DNA from: an uncultured Alphaproteobacteria bacterium
GTDB lineage: Bacteria; Pseudomonadota; Alphaproteobacteria; Rhizobiales; Ancalomicrobiaceae
Reading direction: 5' to 3'
Length of the DNA stretch: 25,898 bases
NCBI GenBank assembly: GCA_937892955.1
Contig: CALBKH010000056.1
Coordinates: forward strand, 1-25,898
Shown: positions 5,809-13,801 of the stretch, in pieces
How the letters are laid out: the number at the start of each line of letters is the position of its first letter
Position numbering within the stretch: the stretch's first letter is position 1
Notes under the pieces: model-generated
The model's database searches: none
What the model saw: only the letters and a program-made list of their open reading frames with translations
Told to the model about the DNA's origin: nothing
Made by a program: the position numbers and the translations under genes

Positions 5809-8800
5809 TGCAGGACCTGCCGCGGCTTCTGCGCCCGGCGCAGCGTCTCCGCCTGCTTCATGGCCACCGCCGTCCGCTCATGCGCGGCGAGCTGTTGTGC
5901 GGTCCGCATCGTCGGCCAGGCCGATGCCAGTTGCTCGCGCTGAGCAGGGGAGAGGCCCGACGCCAGCGTCTCGAAGACCGAACCGGTCGGCTCCTTCGCC
6001 CTGTCGGCAAGGAAGGATCGCTCGCCGAACCGCCCGGAGACCGCCTTGGCGAAGCCGTCGATCTCGGCCTTGGCCATGCGGTCGGCGAGCGCGAACTCGA
6101 GAGCCGAAGGCAGATCGTTGCGATCGATGGCGTCGCGCACCCGCTCGAGCACTCGGGCGGCTTCCGCCGACAATGCCGGGATGTCGAGCGCGGCACGTTG
6201 CCGGATCGCTCGCTCCTCGGCCTCGAACTTCGTCTCGGCTTCTGCGCGCAGGCGTAGCCAGCGTTCGAGGTCGCGCCTCAGGGCGGGCGCATTGACTTCG
6301 GCACGGCGACGGTCGTCCCGGTCGACCTTGCTCGCCAACAGTCCGGTCTTGCCACGCAGGGGTCCGAAGGTCTCCGGGCGGGTCGCCAGTCGCTCCAGCG
6401 TCGTAGTCGCGGCCGTCGGATCCCTCGACATCCTGGCGAGATCGAGCACACGAAACGCCGCCTCCGGATCGGCGAAGACGAGGCGGAAGCGGTTGGTGAC
6501 CTCGCCCCACTGCTTACCGACGCCGGGGTCGGCGAGAATCCGGGTCTCGATCGCAGAGCCGAGCGTCTCGGTGAACGTGGTGATGCCGGCGACCATCGGG
6601 CGCAGCTCCTTCTTCACGGTGTCTTCGGGGGAGTGTGGGCGGGTGGCGAGACCGAGCTCGCGGCCGAGCGCGGTGAGGCGTCGGCCGAGGTCGGCGAGCC
6701 GCTGCTTCTGCCGGATCGTCCACGCGACACGGTCCCGCACCAGCGTTCGTGCGACACGCACGAGGTGCAGACCACGCGCCTCGGCGAACCGCAGCGCGGG
6801 GCCGTAGAGACCACCAAGGGCGTAATCGAGCGTCGTCTCCTTTGCCCGCCGTTGCGACAGGATCGCGCCGAGACCGCCCACCTTCTCGAAGGATCGCCGG
6901 CCGTAGTAGAGGGTCGCATCCTCGCGATGGCGGGTCATCGCCACGTAGGCGAGATGCCGGTCGAGCGACAGCGTCGCCAGCACCTTGACCCGGTCGACGG
7001 TCGCCCCTTGCGCCTTGTGGATCGTCGTCGCGTAGCCGTGGTCGACGTCGGTGTAGAAGCGCTGGTCGATCTCGATCCGACGACGGTTGGCGCCCTCGCC
7101 GATCTCGGCGGTGAAGCGCCGAGGCTCCGACGCGACGATCTTGCCGATCATGCCGTTCTTGACGCCGAGCGATCCCTCGTTCCTCAGGAACACGATCTGA
7201 TCGCCGACGTCGAAGCGCCGCTCGCCGTCCGCCGTGCGGAAGATGTGACCCCGGCCGACGAGGCCGCGTTCGACCAGCTTGGCGCGCGCCATGTCGTTGA
7301 GGGCGCGGACGTCACGGCGCAGATGGGCGAGGATCAGCGTCGACTTCGCCGGATCGTAGTCGCGGTTCCAATCGGCGATCAACGTCGCGAGCGCCTCGGC
7401 CTTGAATGAGGCTCCGACGACTCTGCGCTCGGCACGATAGGCGGCGAGCGCTTCGGCGACGCGACCCCGCGCCAGATCGAGCGACGCCGCTCGCATCCAC
7501 GGCTCGCGTTGGCGATGGATGGTCTCGAGCTCGGCGTAGCCGATCCGTTCGGTCAGCGCACGAAAGGCGGCGCCGGCCTCGATCGGCTGCAACTGATCGG
7601 GATCGCCGACGAGCACGAGTTTCGCGCCGGCCGTCGCCGCCGCTTCGACGAAGATCGCCATCTGGCGCGACGACACCATGCCGGCCTCGTCGAGGACGAG
7701 GACCGTCTTCGCGTCGAGAAGGTCCTTCCCCTTCGCCCAGCGGAGTTCCCACGACGACAGTGTGTGCGAGTGGATGCCGGCTTCCGTCTCCAAACCTTCC
7801 GCCGCCTTGCCGGCGAGCGCGGCACCGACGACGCGGAAGCCGGCCGCTTCCCAGACCTCACGCGCCGCCGTCATCATCGTGGTCTTGCCGGCGCCGGCGC
7901 GGCCGACGACCGCGGCGATCCGCTCTGACGAGGTGACGTGTTCGATCGCCGTCCTCTGTTCCGCCGAGAGCCGAGTGTGCCGTTCGAAGATCGCCGCCCG
8001 CTCCGTCGCCTTCACCTTGAAGCCGGCGGTATTCGCGAGATGGGTCGCCCGGCGTGCCATCTCCGCCTCGAGCCGGATCAGCTCGCGCGTGGTGAAGCGG
8101 GACGGCGTCCGCGCGCCGGTCGCAAAGTCGATCGTCTCGGCCTCGAGCCGCAGAACCTCCGGGCTCTGCAGGATGTGGGCGAGAAGGGTCTGGAAGGTCG
8201 CCGCGTCGTCGATCCAGCGATGGAGGATCTTGGCGACGTCGCGCTGGTCGAAGACGCTCTTCTCCCGCGAGATCAGATCGAGGACGATCTCGGGGCGGCG
8301 CTCGATGCGTCGGACATTCTCGGCACGACGGTCCTCGAAGGCCCGCAGTCGGTCGAGTGATGGTCCCCTGCCCTCTCCGCCCTCCTTGCGCTCGATCGCC
8401 TTCGCCGCCACGCCGACGTGGGAGGTCGGGGCGAGGTCGAGGCCGCGCTCCGCGTAGGAGCGACCGTCGACGCGCACGTCGAGACCGGCGAGCGCCAGAT
8501 GCCGGTTCTGGAGATCGAGCCAGGCCTGGCGCTGCTCGAGGAACTCGGATCTGTCGCCGGACCACAGTCGGTAGACGATCTTGCCCGCCGCATTGCGCAG
8601 CGGTCGCCCGTCCTCACCGATCGCCACCACCTTCTTGCCCCCGAAACCGTCCTCGGTCAGCGGTCGCAAGGAGGTCATCAGGTGGACGTGCGGATTGCCC
8701 GGATCGTTGTGATAGACCCAGTCGGCGACCTGCCCGCGCGCCAGCACCTGGGTCTCGACGAAGGCATCGACCAGGGCGATGTTCTGCTCTCTCGAGAGCT

Positions 8801-9113
8801 CCACCGGCAGGGCGACGATGAACTCCTTGGCGAACTGCGCATCGGCTCGCGTCTCGAAGACTTCGACCCGGTTCCAGAAGGCTTCCGATGAGCCGGCGAC
8901 CGAACGATCGGCGACGAGCGCCTTCGCCCAGGCCGGTGCATTCGGCGGCAAGAGGAACGCCTCGTGGATCATCCCGCGCTTGCCGGTGTAGTCGACGGTG
9001 CGCGCCTCGGCCTCGTGCTCCATCCGGGCGCAATGGCGATAGGCCGCCGCCAGCACGACGCTGCGACCGCCACCTCGACCGATGAGCTGGGGAGTGAAGT
9101 GGGTGATGGCCAC
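5805..9113 (-). CDS. traA: TraA, MOBQ relaxase-helicase
   Basis: About 1102 residues from a GTG at 9113 that gives the canonical start (M)AITHFTPQLIGRGGGRS; an upstream GTG at 9143 is the alternative. The relaxase domain (1-250) has AAAYRH (candidate nucleophile Tyr) and the metal-binding GNPHVHLM (HxH). A RecD-like helicase follows, with Walker A GRAGAGKTT, Walker B VLVLDEAGM, GDPDQLQP and the C-terminal HGYATTIHKAQGAT motif. The roughly 300-residue tail is charged and helical. It nicks oriT and unwinds the transferred strand. The frame stays open 470 bases further upstream, through oriT and into traC/traD, but that part lacks family similarity. First gene of traAFBH. Confidence 0.95.
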   Translation of the reverse strand: MAITHFTPQLIGRGGGRSVVLAAAYRHCARMEHEAEARTVDYTGKRGMIHEAFLLPPNAPAWAKALVADRSVAGSSEAFWNRVEVFETRADAQFAKEFIVALPVELSREQNIALVDAFVETQVLARGQVADWVYHNDPGNPHVHLMTSLRPLTEDGFGGKKVVAIGEDGRPLRNAAGKIVYRLWSGDRSEFLEQRQAWLDLQNRHLALAGLDVRVDGRSYAERGLDLAPTSHVGVAAKAIERKEGGEGRGPSLDRLRAFEDRRAENVRRIERRPEIVLDLISREKSVFDQRDVAKILHRWIDDAATFQTLLAHILQSPEVLRLEAETIDFATGARTPSRFTTRELIRLEAEMARRATHLANTAGFKVKATERAAIFERHTRLSAEQRTAIEHVTSSERIAAVVGRAGAGKTTMMTAAREVWEAAGFRVVGAALAGKAAEGLETEAGIHSHTLSSWELRWAKGKDLLDAKTVLVLDEAGMVSSRQMAIFVEAAATAGAKLVLVGDPDQLQPIEAGAAFRALTERIGYAELETIHRQREPWMRAASLDLARGRVAEALAAYRAERRVVGASFKAEALATLIADWNRDYDPAKSTLILAHLRRDVRALNDMARAKLVERGLVGRGHIFRTADGERRFDVGDQIVFLRNEGSLGVKNGMIGKIVASEPRRFTAEIGEGANRRRIEIDQRFYTDVDHGYATTIHKAQGATVDRVKVLATLSLDRHLAYVAMTRHREDATLYYGRRSFEKVGGLGAILSQRRAKETTLDYALGGLYGPALRFAEARGLHLVRVARTLVRDRVAWTIRQKQRLADLGRRLTALGRELGLATRPHSPEDTVKKELRPMVAGITTFTETLGSAIETRILADPGVGKQWGEVTNRFRLVFADPEAAFRVLDLARMSRDPTAATTTLERLATRPETFGPLRGKTGLLASKVDRDDRRRAEVNAPALRRDLERWLRLRAEAETKFEAEERAIRQRAALDIPALSAEAARVLERVRDAIDRNDLPSALEFALADRMAKAEIDGFAKAVSGRFGERSFLADRAKEPTGSVFETLASGLSPAQREQLASAWPTMRTAQQLAAHERTAVAMKQAETLRRAQKPRQVLQ

Positions 9114-9188
9114 GGCGGTCGAGATCCCGGAGATGAAATGCACATAGGGTTCGTCGGGAACGGCCGGACCTTCGGGCAGTCGAGCAGC

Positions 9189-9224
9189 ACGTCGCGCCTC
9201 GCGACGTATTACTGCGCCCTTGGG
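9189..9224 (+). other. oriT: oriT core (inverted repeat plus nic)
   Basis: A perfect 8-bp inverted repeat ACGTCGCG-CCT-CGCGACGT (9189-9196 and 9200-9207) is followed by ATTACTGCGCCCTTGG. This matches the Ti plasmid/RSF1010 oriT pattern, a hairpin followed by TAAGTGCG/CCCT. It sits in the traA-traC divergent gap, where Ti oriT lies. By analogy the relaxase cuts the plus strand between G9216 and C9217 and stays linked to the 5' C9217, so the right-hand side enters the recipient first. The cut position is inferred from the family, not shown. Confidence 0.88.
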
Positions 9225-9226
9225 TA

Positions 9227-9245
9227 GCCGTTCTCGTCGAACGGC
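9227..9245. promoter_or_regulatory. 19-bp palindrome adjoining nic (candidate operator)
   Basis: GCCGTTCTCGTCGAACGGC has 7-bp perfect arms (9227-9233 and 9239-9245) around TCGTC. Its size and its place between the divergent tra operons are like a tra box, but the sequence differs from the known Ti box. It could bind TraR, or an accessory relaxosome protein such as TraC or TraD. Confidence 0.45.
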
Positions 9246-9263
9246 GGGATGATCTCGGAAACG

Positions 9264-9289
9264 GTCGGGTCTGCCGACCCGGCGTTTTT
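9264..9289 (+). terminator. Terminator-like hairpin with T5 in the traC leader
   Basis: GTCGGGTC-TGCC-GACCCGGC (9264-9271 with 9276-9283, one G-U wobble in RNA) is followed within 2 nt by TTTTT (9285-9289). It points rightward and lies 77 bases before traC. It could stop transcription leaving oriT, or act as an attenuator in the traCDG leader if the promoter lies upstream of it. Confidence 0.45.
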
Positions 9290-9366
9290 GACGGGGTGCG
9301 CTTCGCGCTCTCCCGACGGACTCTCGCGCGACCGAAGACCGATCGAGCGAGAAGGACCGCAGCCCC

Positions 9367-9636
9367 ATGAAGAAGCCGTCGTCGAAGATCCGCGACGAGA
9401 TCGCCCGACTGCAGGAGCAGTTGAAGGCGGCGGAGACGCGCGAGGCCGAACGGATCGGCCGATTGGCGCTGAAGGCCGGTCTCGGCGAGATCGTGATCGA
9501 CGACGCCGAGCTCGTCGCCGCCTTCGAGACCCTGGCGACGAGGTTTCGGACGGGAGGAGAGAAGCGCGAGCGGACCACCACGCCGCCAGCGCCGGTCGCG
9601 GTTGGCGAGCCTCAGAGCCGCGATGACGAGGGCTGA
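9367..9636 (+). CDS. traC: TraC, relaxosome accessory protein
   Basis: 89 residues: MKKPSSKIRDEIARLQEQLKAAETREAERIGRLALKAGLGE, then IDDAELVAAFE. This matches the TraC family of Ti-like plasmids: a charged helical N-terminus and a MobC-like IGR.A.KAGL segment. It is thought to aid relaxase action at oriT. It begins 142 nt right of the nic region, the first gene of the rightward traCDG operon, with an AAGGA RBS about 10 nt upstream. The last 25 residues are low complexity. Confidence 0.88.
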   Translation: MKKPSSKIRDEIARLQEQLKAAETREAERIGRLALKAGLGEIVIDDAELVAAFETLATRFRTGGEKRERTTTPPAPVAVGEPQSRDDEG

Positions 9637-9640
9637 GCGG

Positions 9641-9856
9641 ATGAACAGATCGAGCCAGTTCGAGGCACGGAAGAAGGACACACGGGAGAAGATCCAGCTC
9701 GGTGGCCTGATCGTCAAAGCCGGCCTGCGGTGGGAGAAGCGGGCGCTCCTGCTCGGCATCCTGATCGATGCCGCTGCCCGCCTGAAACACGATGCCGTCG
9801 AGCGCGACCGTTTGACGGCATTGGGCACGGAGGCCTTCGGCGATGACCCCGAATAG
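9641..9856 (+). CDS. traD: TraD, small conjugal transfer protein
   Basis: 71 residues, the size of Ti TraD, with the diagnostic EARKKDTREKIQLGGLIVKAGL and EKRALLLGILIDAA. It shares the IQLGGLIVKAGL motif with MobC-like accessory factors and is probably a DNA-binding relaxosome protein; the role in Ti plasmids is poorly defined. It starts 4 nt after traC. ATG 9641 is preferred because GAGGG lies about 9 nt upstream; ATG 9623, which would overlap traC, would add six residues. The 3' end overlaps traG by 14 nt. Confidence 0.88.
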   Translation: MNRSSQFEARKKDTREKIQLGGLIVKAGLRWEKRALLLGILIDAAARLKHDAVERDRLTALGTEAFGDDPE

Positions 9857-11807
9857 GATCGTCCTGTTCCTTGTGGCGCTCGGGCCGATGGTCGCCGTCT
9901 ACGTGGCGACGTCGGCGGCGCCGACCTGGGTCGCGGCGTTCGGCAGAACCGAGGCATCGCGGATGATGCTCGGGCACGTCGGCCTCGTCCTTCCCTACGC
10001 CCTCGCCGGCACCGTCGCCGTCATCGTCCTCTTCGCGGCGAACGGCGCTCGCGCGATCCGAGCCGCCGGCTGGGGCGTCGTCGTCGGGGCCGCCGCGATC
10101 ACCGCCCTCACCGTCGTGAACGAGGTGACGCGCCTTCAGAATGTTGCCGATCTCCTGCCCGCCGGACGTTCACCGCTCTCCCTGATCGACCCCGCGACCC
10201 GTATCGGGATCGCGATCGTCGTTCTCTGCGGGGTCTTCGGCTTACGCGTGGCGTTGCGCGGCAATGCCGCCTTCGCGTCCGCCGCGCCGCGACGCATTCG
10301 TGGCAGCCGCGCCGTCCACGGCGAGGCGGATTGGATGAGCCTCGCGGAAGCGGCGCGTCTCTTTCCAATGACCGGCGATATCGTCGTCGGCGAGTGCTAC
10401 CGGGTCGACCGGGACGGCGCATCGGGCGAGGCGTTTCGCGCTCGCGATCCCGGAACCTGGGGTGCCGGCGGCAAGGCCTCCCTCCTCTCGTTCGACGGCG
10501 GTTTCGGTTCCTCGCACGGCATCGTCTTCGCCGGCTCGGGTGGCTTCAAGACGACCTCCGTCACCGTGCCGACCGCCCTCAAATGGGGCGGGGGCCTCGT
10601 CGTGCTCGATCCTTCCAACGAGGTGGCGCCGCAGGTCTCCGATCATCGCCGTCGCGCCGGCCGCAGCGTCTTCGTCCTCGATCCCAAGACGCCGGCGATC
10701 GGCTTCAACGCCCTCGACTGGATTGGCCGCTTCGGCGGCACCCGAGAAGAGGACATCGCCGCCGTCGCCGGCTGGATCGTCACCGACAACCCGCGCCTCG
10801 GCTCGGCCCGTGACGACTTCTTCCGCGCCGCCGCTCTGCAACTCCTCACCGCGCTGATCGGCGACGTCTGCCTCTCCGGTCACACGGCCCCGGAAGATCA
10901 GACGCTGCGCCGCGTGCGCGAGAACCTCGCGGAGCCCGAGCCGAAGCTGCGCGAGCGATTGCAGGCGATCTGGGACCGCTCGACCTCCGCCTTCGTGCGC
11001 GAGAACGTCGCTCCCTTCATCGCCATGACGCCGGAGACCTTCTCCGGCGTCTACGCCTCGGCGGCGAAGGAGACCCACTGGCTCTCCTATCCGAACTACG
11101 CCGCCCTCGTCTCCGGATCGAGCTTCTCGACCGATGAGCTGGCGGAAGGCGCCACCGACATCTTCATCGACATCGACCTGAAGACGCTCGAGACCCATCC
11201 CGGCCTCGCCCGCGTCGTCATCGGCGCGCTGATGAACGCCATCTACAATCGCGACGGCGTCGTCGCCGGTCGCACTCTGTTCCTCCTCGACGAGGTCGCT
11301 CGCCTCGGCTACCTGCGCATCCTAGAGACGGCACGTGACGCCGGTCGCAAATACGGCATCACCCTGGTGATGCTGTTCCAGTCGATCGGTCAGATGCGCG
11401 AGGCCTACGGCGGACGCGACGCCACCTCGAAATGGTTCGAGTCGGCCTCGTGGATCTCGTTCGCCGCGATCAACGACCCGGAGACCGCCGACTATATCTC
11501 CAAGCGCTGCGGCGACACCACCGTCGAGGTCGATCAGGTGAGCCGCAGTTCGCAGATGTCGGGATCGTCACGCACACGCTCGAAGCAGCTCGTCCGCCGG
11601 CCGCTGATCCTGCCGCACGAGGTGCTACGGATGCGCACCGACGAGCAGATCGTCTTCACTGCCGGCAACCCGCCGCTGCGCTGTGGTCGCGCCATCTGGT
11701 TCCGGCGCGACGACATGAAGCGATGCGTCGCCGAGAACCGGTTCGAACAACGGACCGGAGATGACGGAGCAGCCGTCACCCGATCGACCGAACCATCGAC
11801 GACGTGA
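9843..11807 (+). CDS. traG: TraG, VirD4-type coupling ATPase
   Basis: 654 residues. The N-terminal region (1-140) has three or four membrane segments. The TraG/VirD4 ATPase follows: Walker A GSGGFKTTS (about 231-239), GGLVVLDPSNEV, Walker B LFLLDE (about 479-484) and LVMLFQSIGQM. It carries relaxase-bound DNA to the type IV channel at the inner membrane. The start overlaps traD, so translation is coupled. Length and motifs match full-length Ti TraG; no disruption is seen. The C-terminal 60 residues after AGNPPLRCG are variable. Confidence 0.95.
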   Translation: MTPNRIVLFLVALGPMVAVYVATSAAPTWVAAFGRTEASRMMLGHVGLVLPYALAGTVAVIVLFAANGARAIRAAGWGVVVGAAAITALTVVNEVTRLQNVADLLPAGRSPLSLIDPATRIGIAIVVLCGVFGLRVALRGNAAFASAAPRRIRGSRAVHGEADWMSLAEAARLFPMTGDIVVGECYRVDRDGASGEAFRARDPGTWGAGGKASLLSFDGGFGSSHGIVFAGSGGFKTTSVTVPTALKWGGGLVVLDPSNEVAPQVSDHRRRAGRSVFVLDPKTPAIGFNALDWIGRFGGTREEDIAAVAGWIVTDNPRLGSARDDFFRAAALQLLTALIGDVCLSGHTAPEDQTLRRVRENLAEPEPKLRERLQAIWDRSTSAFVRENVAPFIAMTPETFSGVYASAAKETHWLSYPNYAALVSGSSFSTDELAEGATDIFIDIDLKTLETHPGLARVVIGALMNAIYNRDGVVAGRTLFLLDEVARLGYLRILETARDAGRKYGITLVMLFQSIGQMREAYGGRDATSKWFESASWISFAAINDPETADYISKRCGDTTVEVDQVSRSSQMSGSSRTRSKQLVRRPLILPHEVLRMRTDEQIVFTAGNPPLRCGRAIWFRRDDMKRCVAENRFEQRTGDDGAAVTRSTEPSTT

Positions 11808-11875
11808 ATCGATCGAGCGCGATCGATTCCGAACTCTCGTTGGACGCGCCGACGCGAGCGGCGGAGACTCGCCTC

Positions 11876-12124
11876 ATGACGCCCGAGCCCCTCCTCCTTC
11901 ATCGCATCGATCCGAGCCGCAACATGGCGCGCTTCTATCGCCTGTCGATCGAGCCGAACCTTTTCGGCGGCATCTCACTCGTCCGAACCTGGGGGCGGAT
12001 CGGCGGGGCGTCTCGAACAAAGATCGAAATGTTCGACGCATCGGCCGCGGCTGCGACCTCGTTCACCGGGATCGCGCGATCAAAATGCCGTCGCGGGTAC
12101 CTTCTTCAGGCGAAGATCGGGTGA
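11876..12124 (+). CDS. WGR-domain protein
   Basis: 82 residues, almost entirely a WGR domain: LLHRIDPSRNMARFYRLSIEPNLFGGISLVRTWGRIG (WGR signature at RTWGRIG), then the ending ARSKCRRGYL. WGR domains bind nucleic acid in polymerases/PARPs and occur as free-standing small proteins on rhizobial plasmids. The ATG at 11876 has GGAG 9 nt upstream. An alternative GTG at 11804 overlaps the traG stop and would add 24 poorly conserved residues. It probably follows traG in the same transcript. Confidence 0.85.
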   Translation: MTPEPLLLHRIDPSRNMARFYRLSIEPNLFGGISLVRTWGRIGGASRTKIEMFDASAAAATSFTGIARSKCRRGYLLQAKIG

Positions 12125-12158
12125 ATCGGCCCGTCGCTCGAAGCCGGCGACCACCCGC

Positions 12159-12359
12159 TCATTCACCCTCGGCATCAGGCCGTCCTGCGCGGAGTGTCGC
12201 CCGAGCCGCGAGGCGAGCGGCTCGCGCCTTGGTTCGGGCGTCCTCAAGGGAATTGGCTCCTTCGATCTCCGCAAGCGCCAACAGTGCATTGGAAAACGCC
12301 GTACGAAGCCGCAACGTCGCACTCACCAACTTCGCGGTTCGATCGATGTCGTCCGACAT
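12159..12359 (-). CDS. Small helical hypothetical protein
   Basis: 66 residues, not recognised. It is predicted fully helical (TAKLVSATLRLRTAFSNALLALAEIEGA) with an Ala/Arg-rich C-terminus. Third-position G/C bias is moderate. The start ATG at 12359 has GAGGG only a few bases upstream. It is convergent with the WGR gene. Two adjacent palindromes (12415-12442) lie upstream. It could be a spurious frame. Confidence 0.4.
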   Translation of the reverse strand: MSDDIDRTAKLVSATLRLRTAFSNALLALAEIEGANSLEDARTKARAARLAARATLRAGRPDAEGE

Positions 12360-12414
12360 GGGCCCTCATGGCTGCCTCTGATGACCGAGGGTCGCAACCG
12401 CAGAACCGCCCGTC

Positions 12415-12442
12415 AACCGACACCATGTCGGTTCTCGAGAAC
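12415..12442. promoter_or_regulatory. Two adjoining palindromes upstream of the small leftward ORF
   Basis: The 8-bp hairpin AACCGACA-CCA-TGTCGGTT (12415-12433) overlaps the perfect 12-bp palindrome GTTCTCGAGAAC (12431-12442). The second resembles the core of the oriT-side palindrome (GTTCTCGTCGAAC). They may be operators or a terminator-like structure. Confidence 0.4.
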
Positions 12443-12600
12443 TGCGGCATTCGGGGCGCAGTGGACCCGATTGGACTCGCCGGGTGTGACGGCCTTGCCC
12501 GAGGCATCGACGGGAAAACTGGTGCTGCCCCGAGCAGCAGGTGCCGGTTCGATCGCCTGTTCGATCACACCACAAGGGTCGTGAGCCCATTTATGGGTGA

Positions 12601-12628
12601 GAGGCCCCGGCCCGAAGGCCGGGACCTC
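12601..12628 (-). terminator. Hairpin downstream of the DUF736 gene
   Basis: A 7-bp perfect GC stem CCCGGCC-CGAA-GGCCGGG (12606-12623) is extended by GAGG/CCTC across one mismatch. It lies 11 bases after the DUF736 stop in the direction of transcription. There is no T-run, so termination would need help. A small CCCAT/ATGGG repeat follows near 12590. Confidence 0.45.
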
Positions 12629-12638
12629 GATCGGCGGC

Positions 12639-12965
12639 TCAGTCGCCGCGGCGCCCGTTGGGACGGGACCAGATCAGCGAGAAGGTGTCGCCGTCCTCGT
12701 CGTCGAAGAGGTTGGCGTAGATCGGAGCGTTGAAGCTCGGATCGTCGAGCTTGAGCCCGAGGTAGTCGCGGCCCTCGCCGGAGCGCTTGGACCAGGCGGC
12801 GCCGATCTCGGCACGGCCGACCAGGACCCGGTGGCTCGGGGCGTTCTCGCCGGTGGAGCGCAGGTCGGGGACGATGCGCACGCCCTTGGCCTGGACGCTG
12901 AGGGTGACGATCTCGCCGGTGAATTCGTTCGAGCCGGTCTTCTTGAAGGTGCCGATGGTCGCCAT
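12639..12965 (-). CDS. DUF736 family protein
   Basis: 108 residues: MATIGTFKKTGSNEFTGEIVTLSVQAKGVRIVPD, then APSHRVLVGRAEIGAAWSKRS, DYLGLKLDDPSFNAPIYANL and LIWSRPN. This is the full DUF736 pattern, a beta-rich single domain of about 100 residues found mainly on alphaproteobacterial plasmids and integrative elements. Function is unknown. The ATG at 12965 has GGAGA 11 nt upstream. The long upstream region resembles the leader of the DUF2493 gene (13004-13144). It appears to be a single-gene unit ended by the hairpin at 12601-12628. Confidence 0.92.
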   Translation of the reverse strand: MATIGTFKKTGSNEFTGEIVTLSVQAKGVRIVPDLRSTGENAPSHRVLVGRAEIGAAWSKRSGEGRDYLGLKLDDPSFNAPIYANLFDDEDGDTFSLIWSRPNGRRGD

Positions 12966-13144
12966 TGTCTTGTCTCCGCTTTCCGTTTGCGAGCCCGCCC
13001 GTTGCGGCCTCGATGGCGATCGACAGACCGGAGGCGACCGCCGCCGCACCCGCGAGGGCCGCAGCGTCAGCGGAGGACGGCGCAGGAGGGACTTTCTTGG
13101 TCACCGCGAGGAATGCGAACGCGTTCGCAGGGGAAGAAAGTCCC
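12966..13144 (-). promoter_or_regulatory. Structured leader of DUF736, homologous to the DUF2493 leader
   Basis: This shares blocks with 15607-15776: GCGGCCTCGATGGCGA (13004-13019) and AGCGGAGGACGGCGCAGG (13069-13086, 17 of 18 bases identical). Then comes an 11-bp hairpin stem GGGACTTTCTT / AAGAAAGTCCC (13088-13098 with 13134-13144) that encloses a perfect 14-bp palindrome GCGAACGCGTTCGC (13115-13128). The blocks keep order and spacing in both copies. Confidence 0.6.
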
Positions 13145-13708
13145 GACGCACCGTTGCGGCAGAGGCGGTCGAGGCGAAGCCGTCCTTCGGCCAGATCAGC
13201 CAGACGAAGAGGCCGTGCGGGGCTGGCTGGCACAAAGCGTAGAAGGAGACGACCGCGGCAGACGAAAGGCCCAAGACATGGCTCGTTTCACCGTGCTGCA
13301 GGGGAGGCAACTCGAGCTCGCCTCGAGGTGCTTCACGCCGGGCTGCGCTACCCTCCAGAAATCGCTCCAGCGGAAAGCCGACCCAACAACGCCGGTTTCG
13401 TTCGCCTTCTCCAGCCGCAGAGTGGTGGGAGCTCCGCCATCACGCAGACCCCGAAAGCGACTGCGCGGGAAGTTGCCGGCACAAGACCGCCGGGGCAGAT
13501 TCGCGTGCGGCTGGCGAACGGACTCGTCGCGCCGGAAACCGGCACCGACGCCGATCACGGAGATGGCAATTGAGCGCCTCACTAGCCTCTACGGCCGTCA
13601 ATCTACGGGGTTGTTCCAGAGGCGGGCGTTCCCTAGATTGGTAATCCGAGTGGTGACGATACTCGCTGCTCGATCGTTGGAGATTGGATGTCAGAGCTTG
13701 TGTGATAC
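13145..13708. other. Interval without recognisable gene
   Basis: About 560 bases with several long open frames on both strands but no protein family signature, no convincing RBS and no consistent codon bias. It could be non-coding DNA upstream of the DUF736 leader, or a decayed gene. The minus frame around 13200-13580 has protein-like stretches but none was recognised. Confidence 0.4.
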
Positions 13709-13778
13709 GGCTCTCTGAATCTCGGAGAGCCTCGTGAATTCCAAACCGCCGAGCGCAAGCGCGCTCGGGGTGTTTTTT
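13709..13778 (+). terminator. Two hairpins ending in a strong intrinsic terminator (possible small RNA 3' end)
   Basis: Hairpin 1 is GGCTCTC / GAGAGCC (13709-13715 with 13725-13731). Hairpin 2 is CCGAGCGC-AAGC-GCGCTCGG (13749-13768). It is followed by GGTG and TTTTTT (13773-13778), and the upstream CCAAACC pairs partly with the T-run side. No gene ends just upstream on the plus strand, so it could terminate a small RNA or an unrecognised transcript. It isolates yjhX from upstream transcription. Confidence 0.65.
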
Positions 13779-13801
13779 CACGTCTGTCATACGAGACATC
13801 C

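Noticed and set aside
9139..9145. TGCACAT, a half-site of the Ti tra box
   Set aside because: The matching second half is missing, so a single heptamer is not evidence of a box.
9114..9581. N-terminal extension of traA to 1258 residues
   Set aside because: It would translate through oriT and the traC promoter and overlap traC; family similarity starts at the GTG at 9113.
12965..13573. Plus-strand frame of 202 codons over the DUF736 leader
   Set aside because: It covers the conserved structured leader, changes character along its length and has no recognisable domain.
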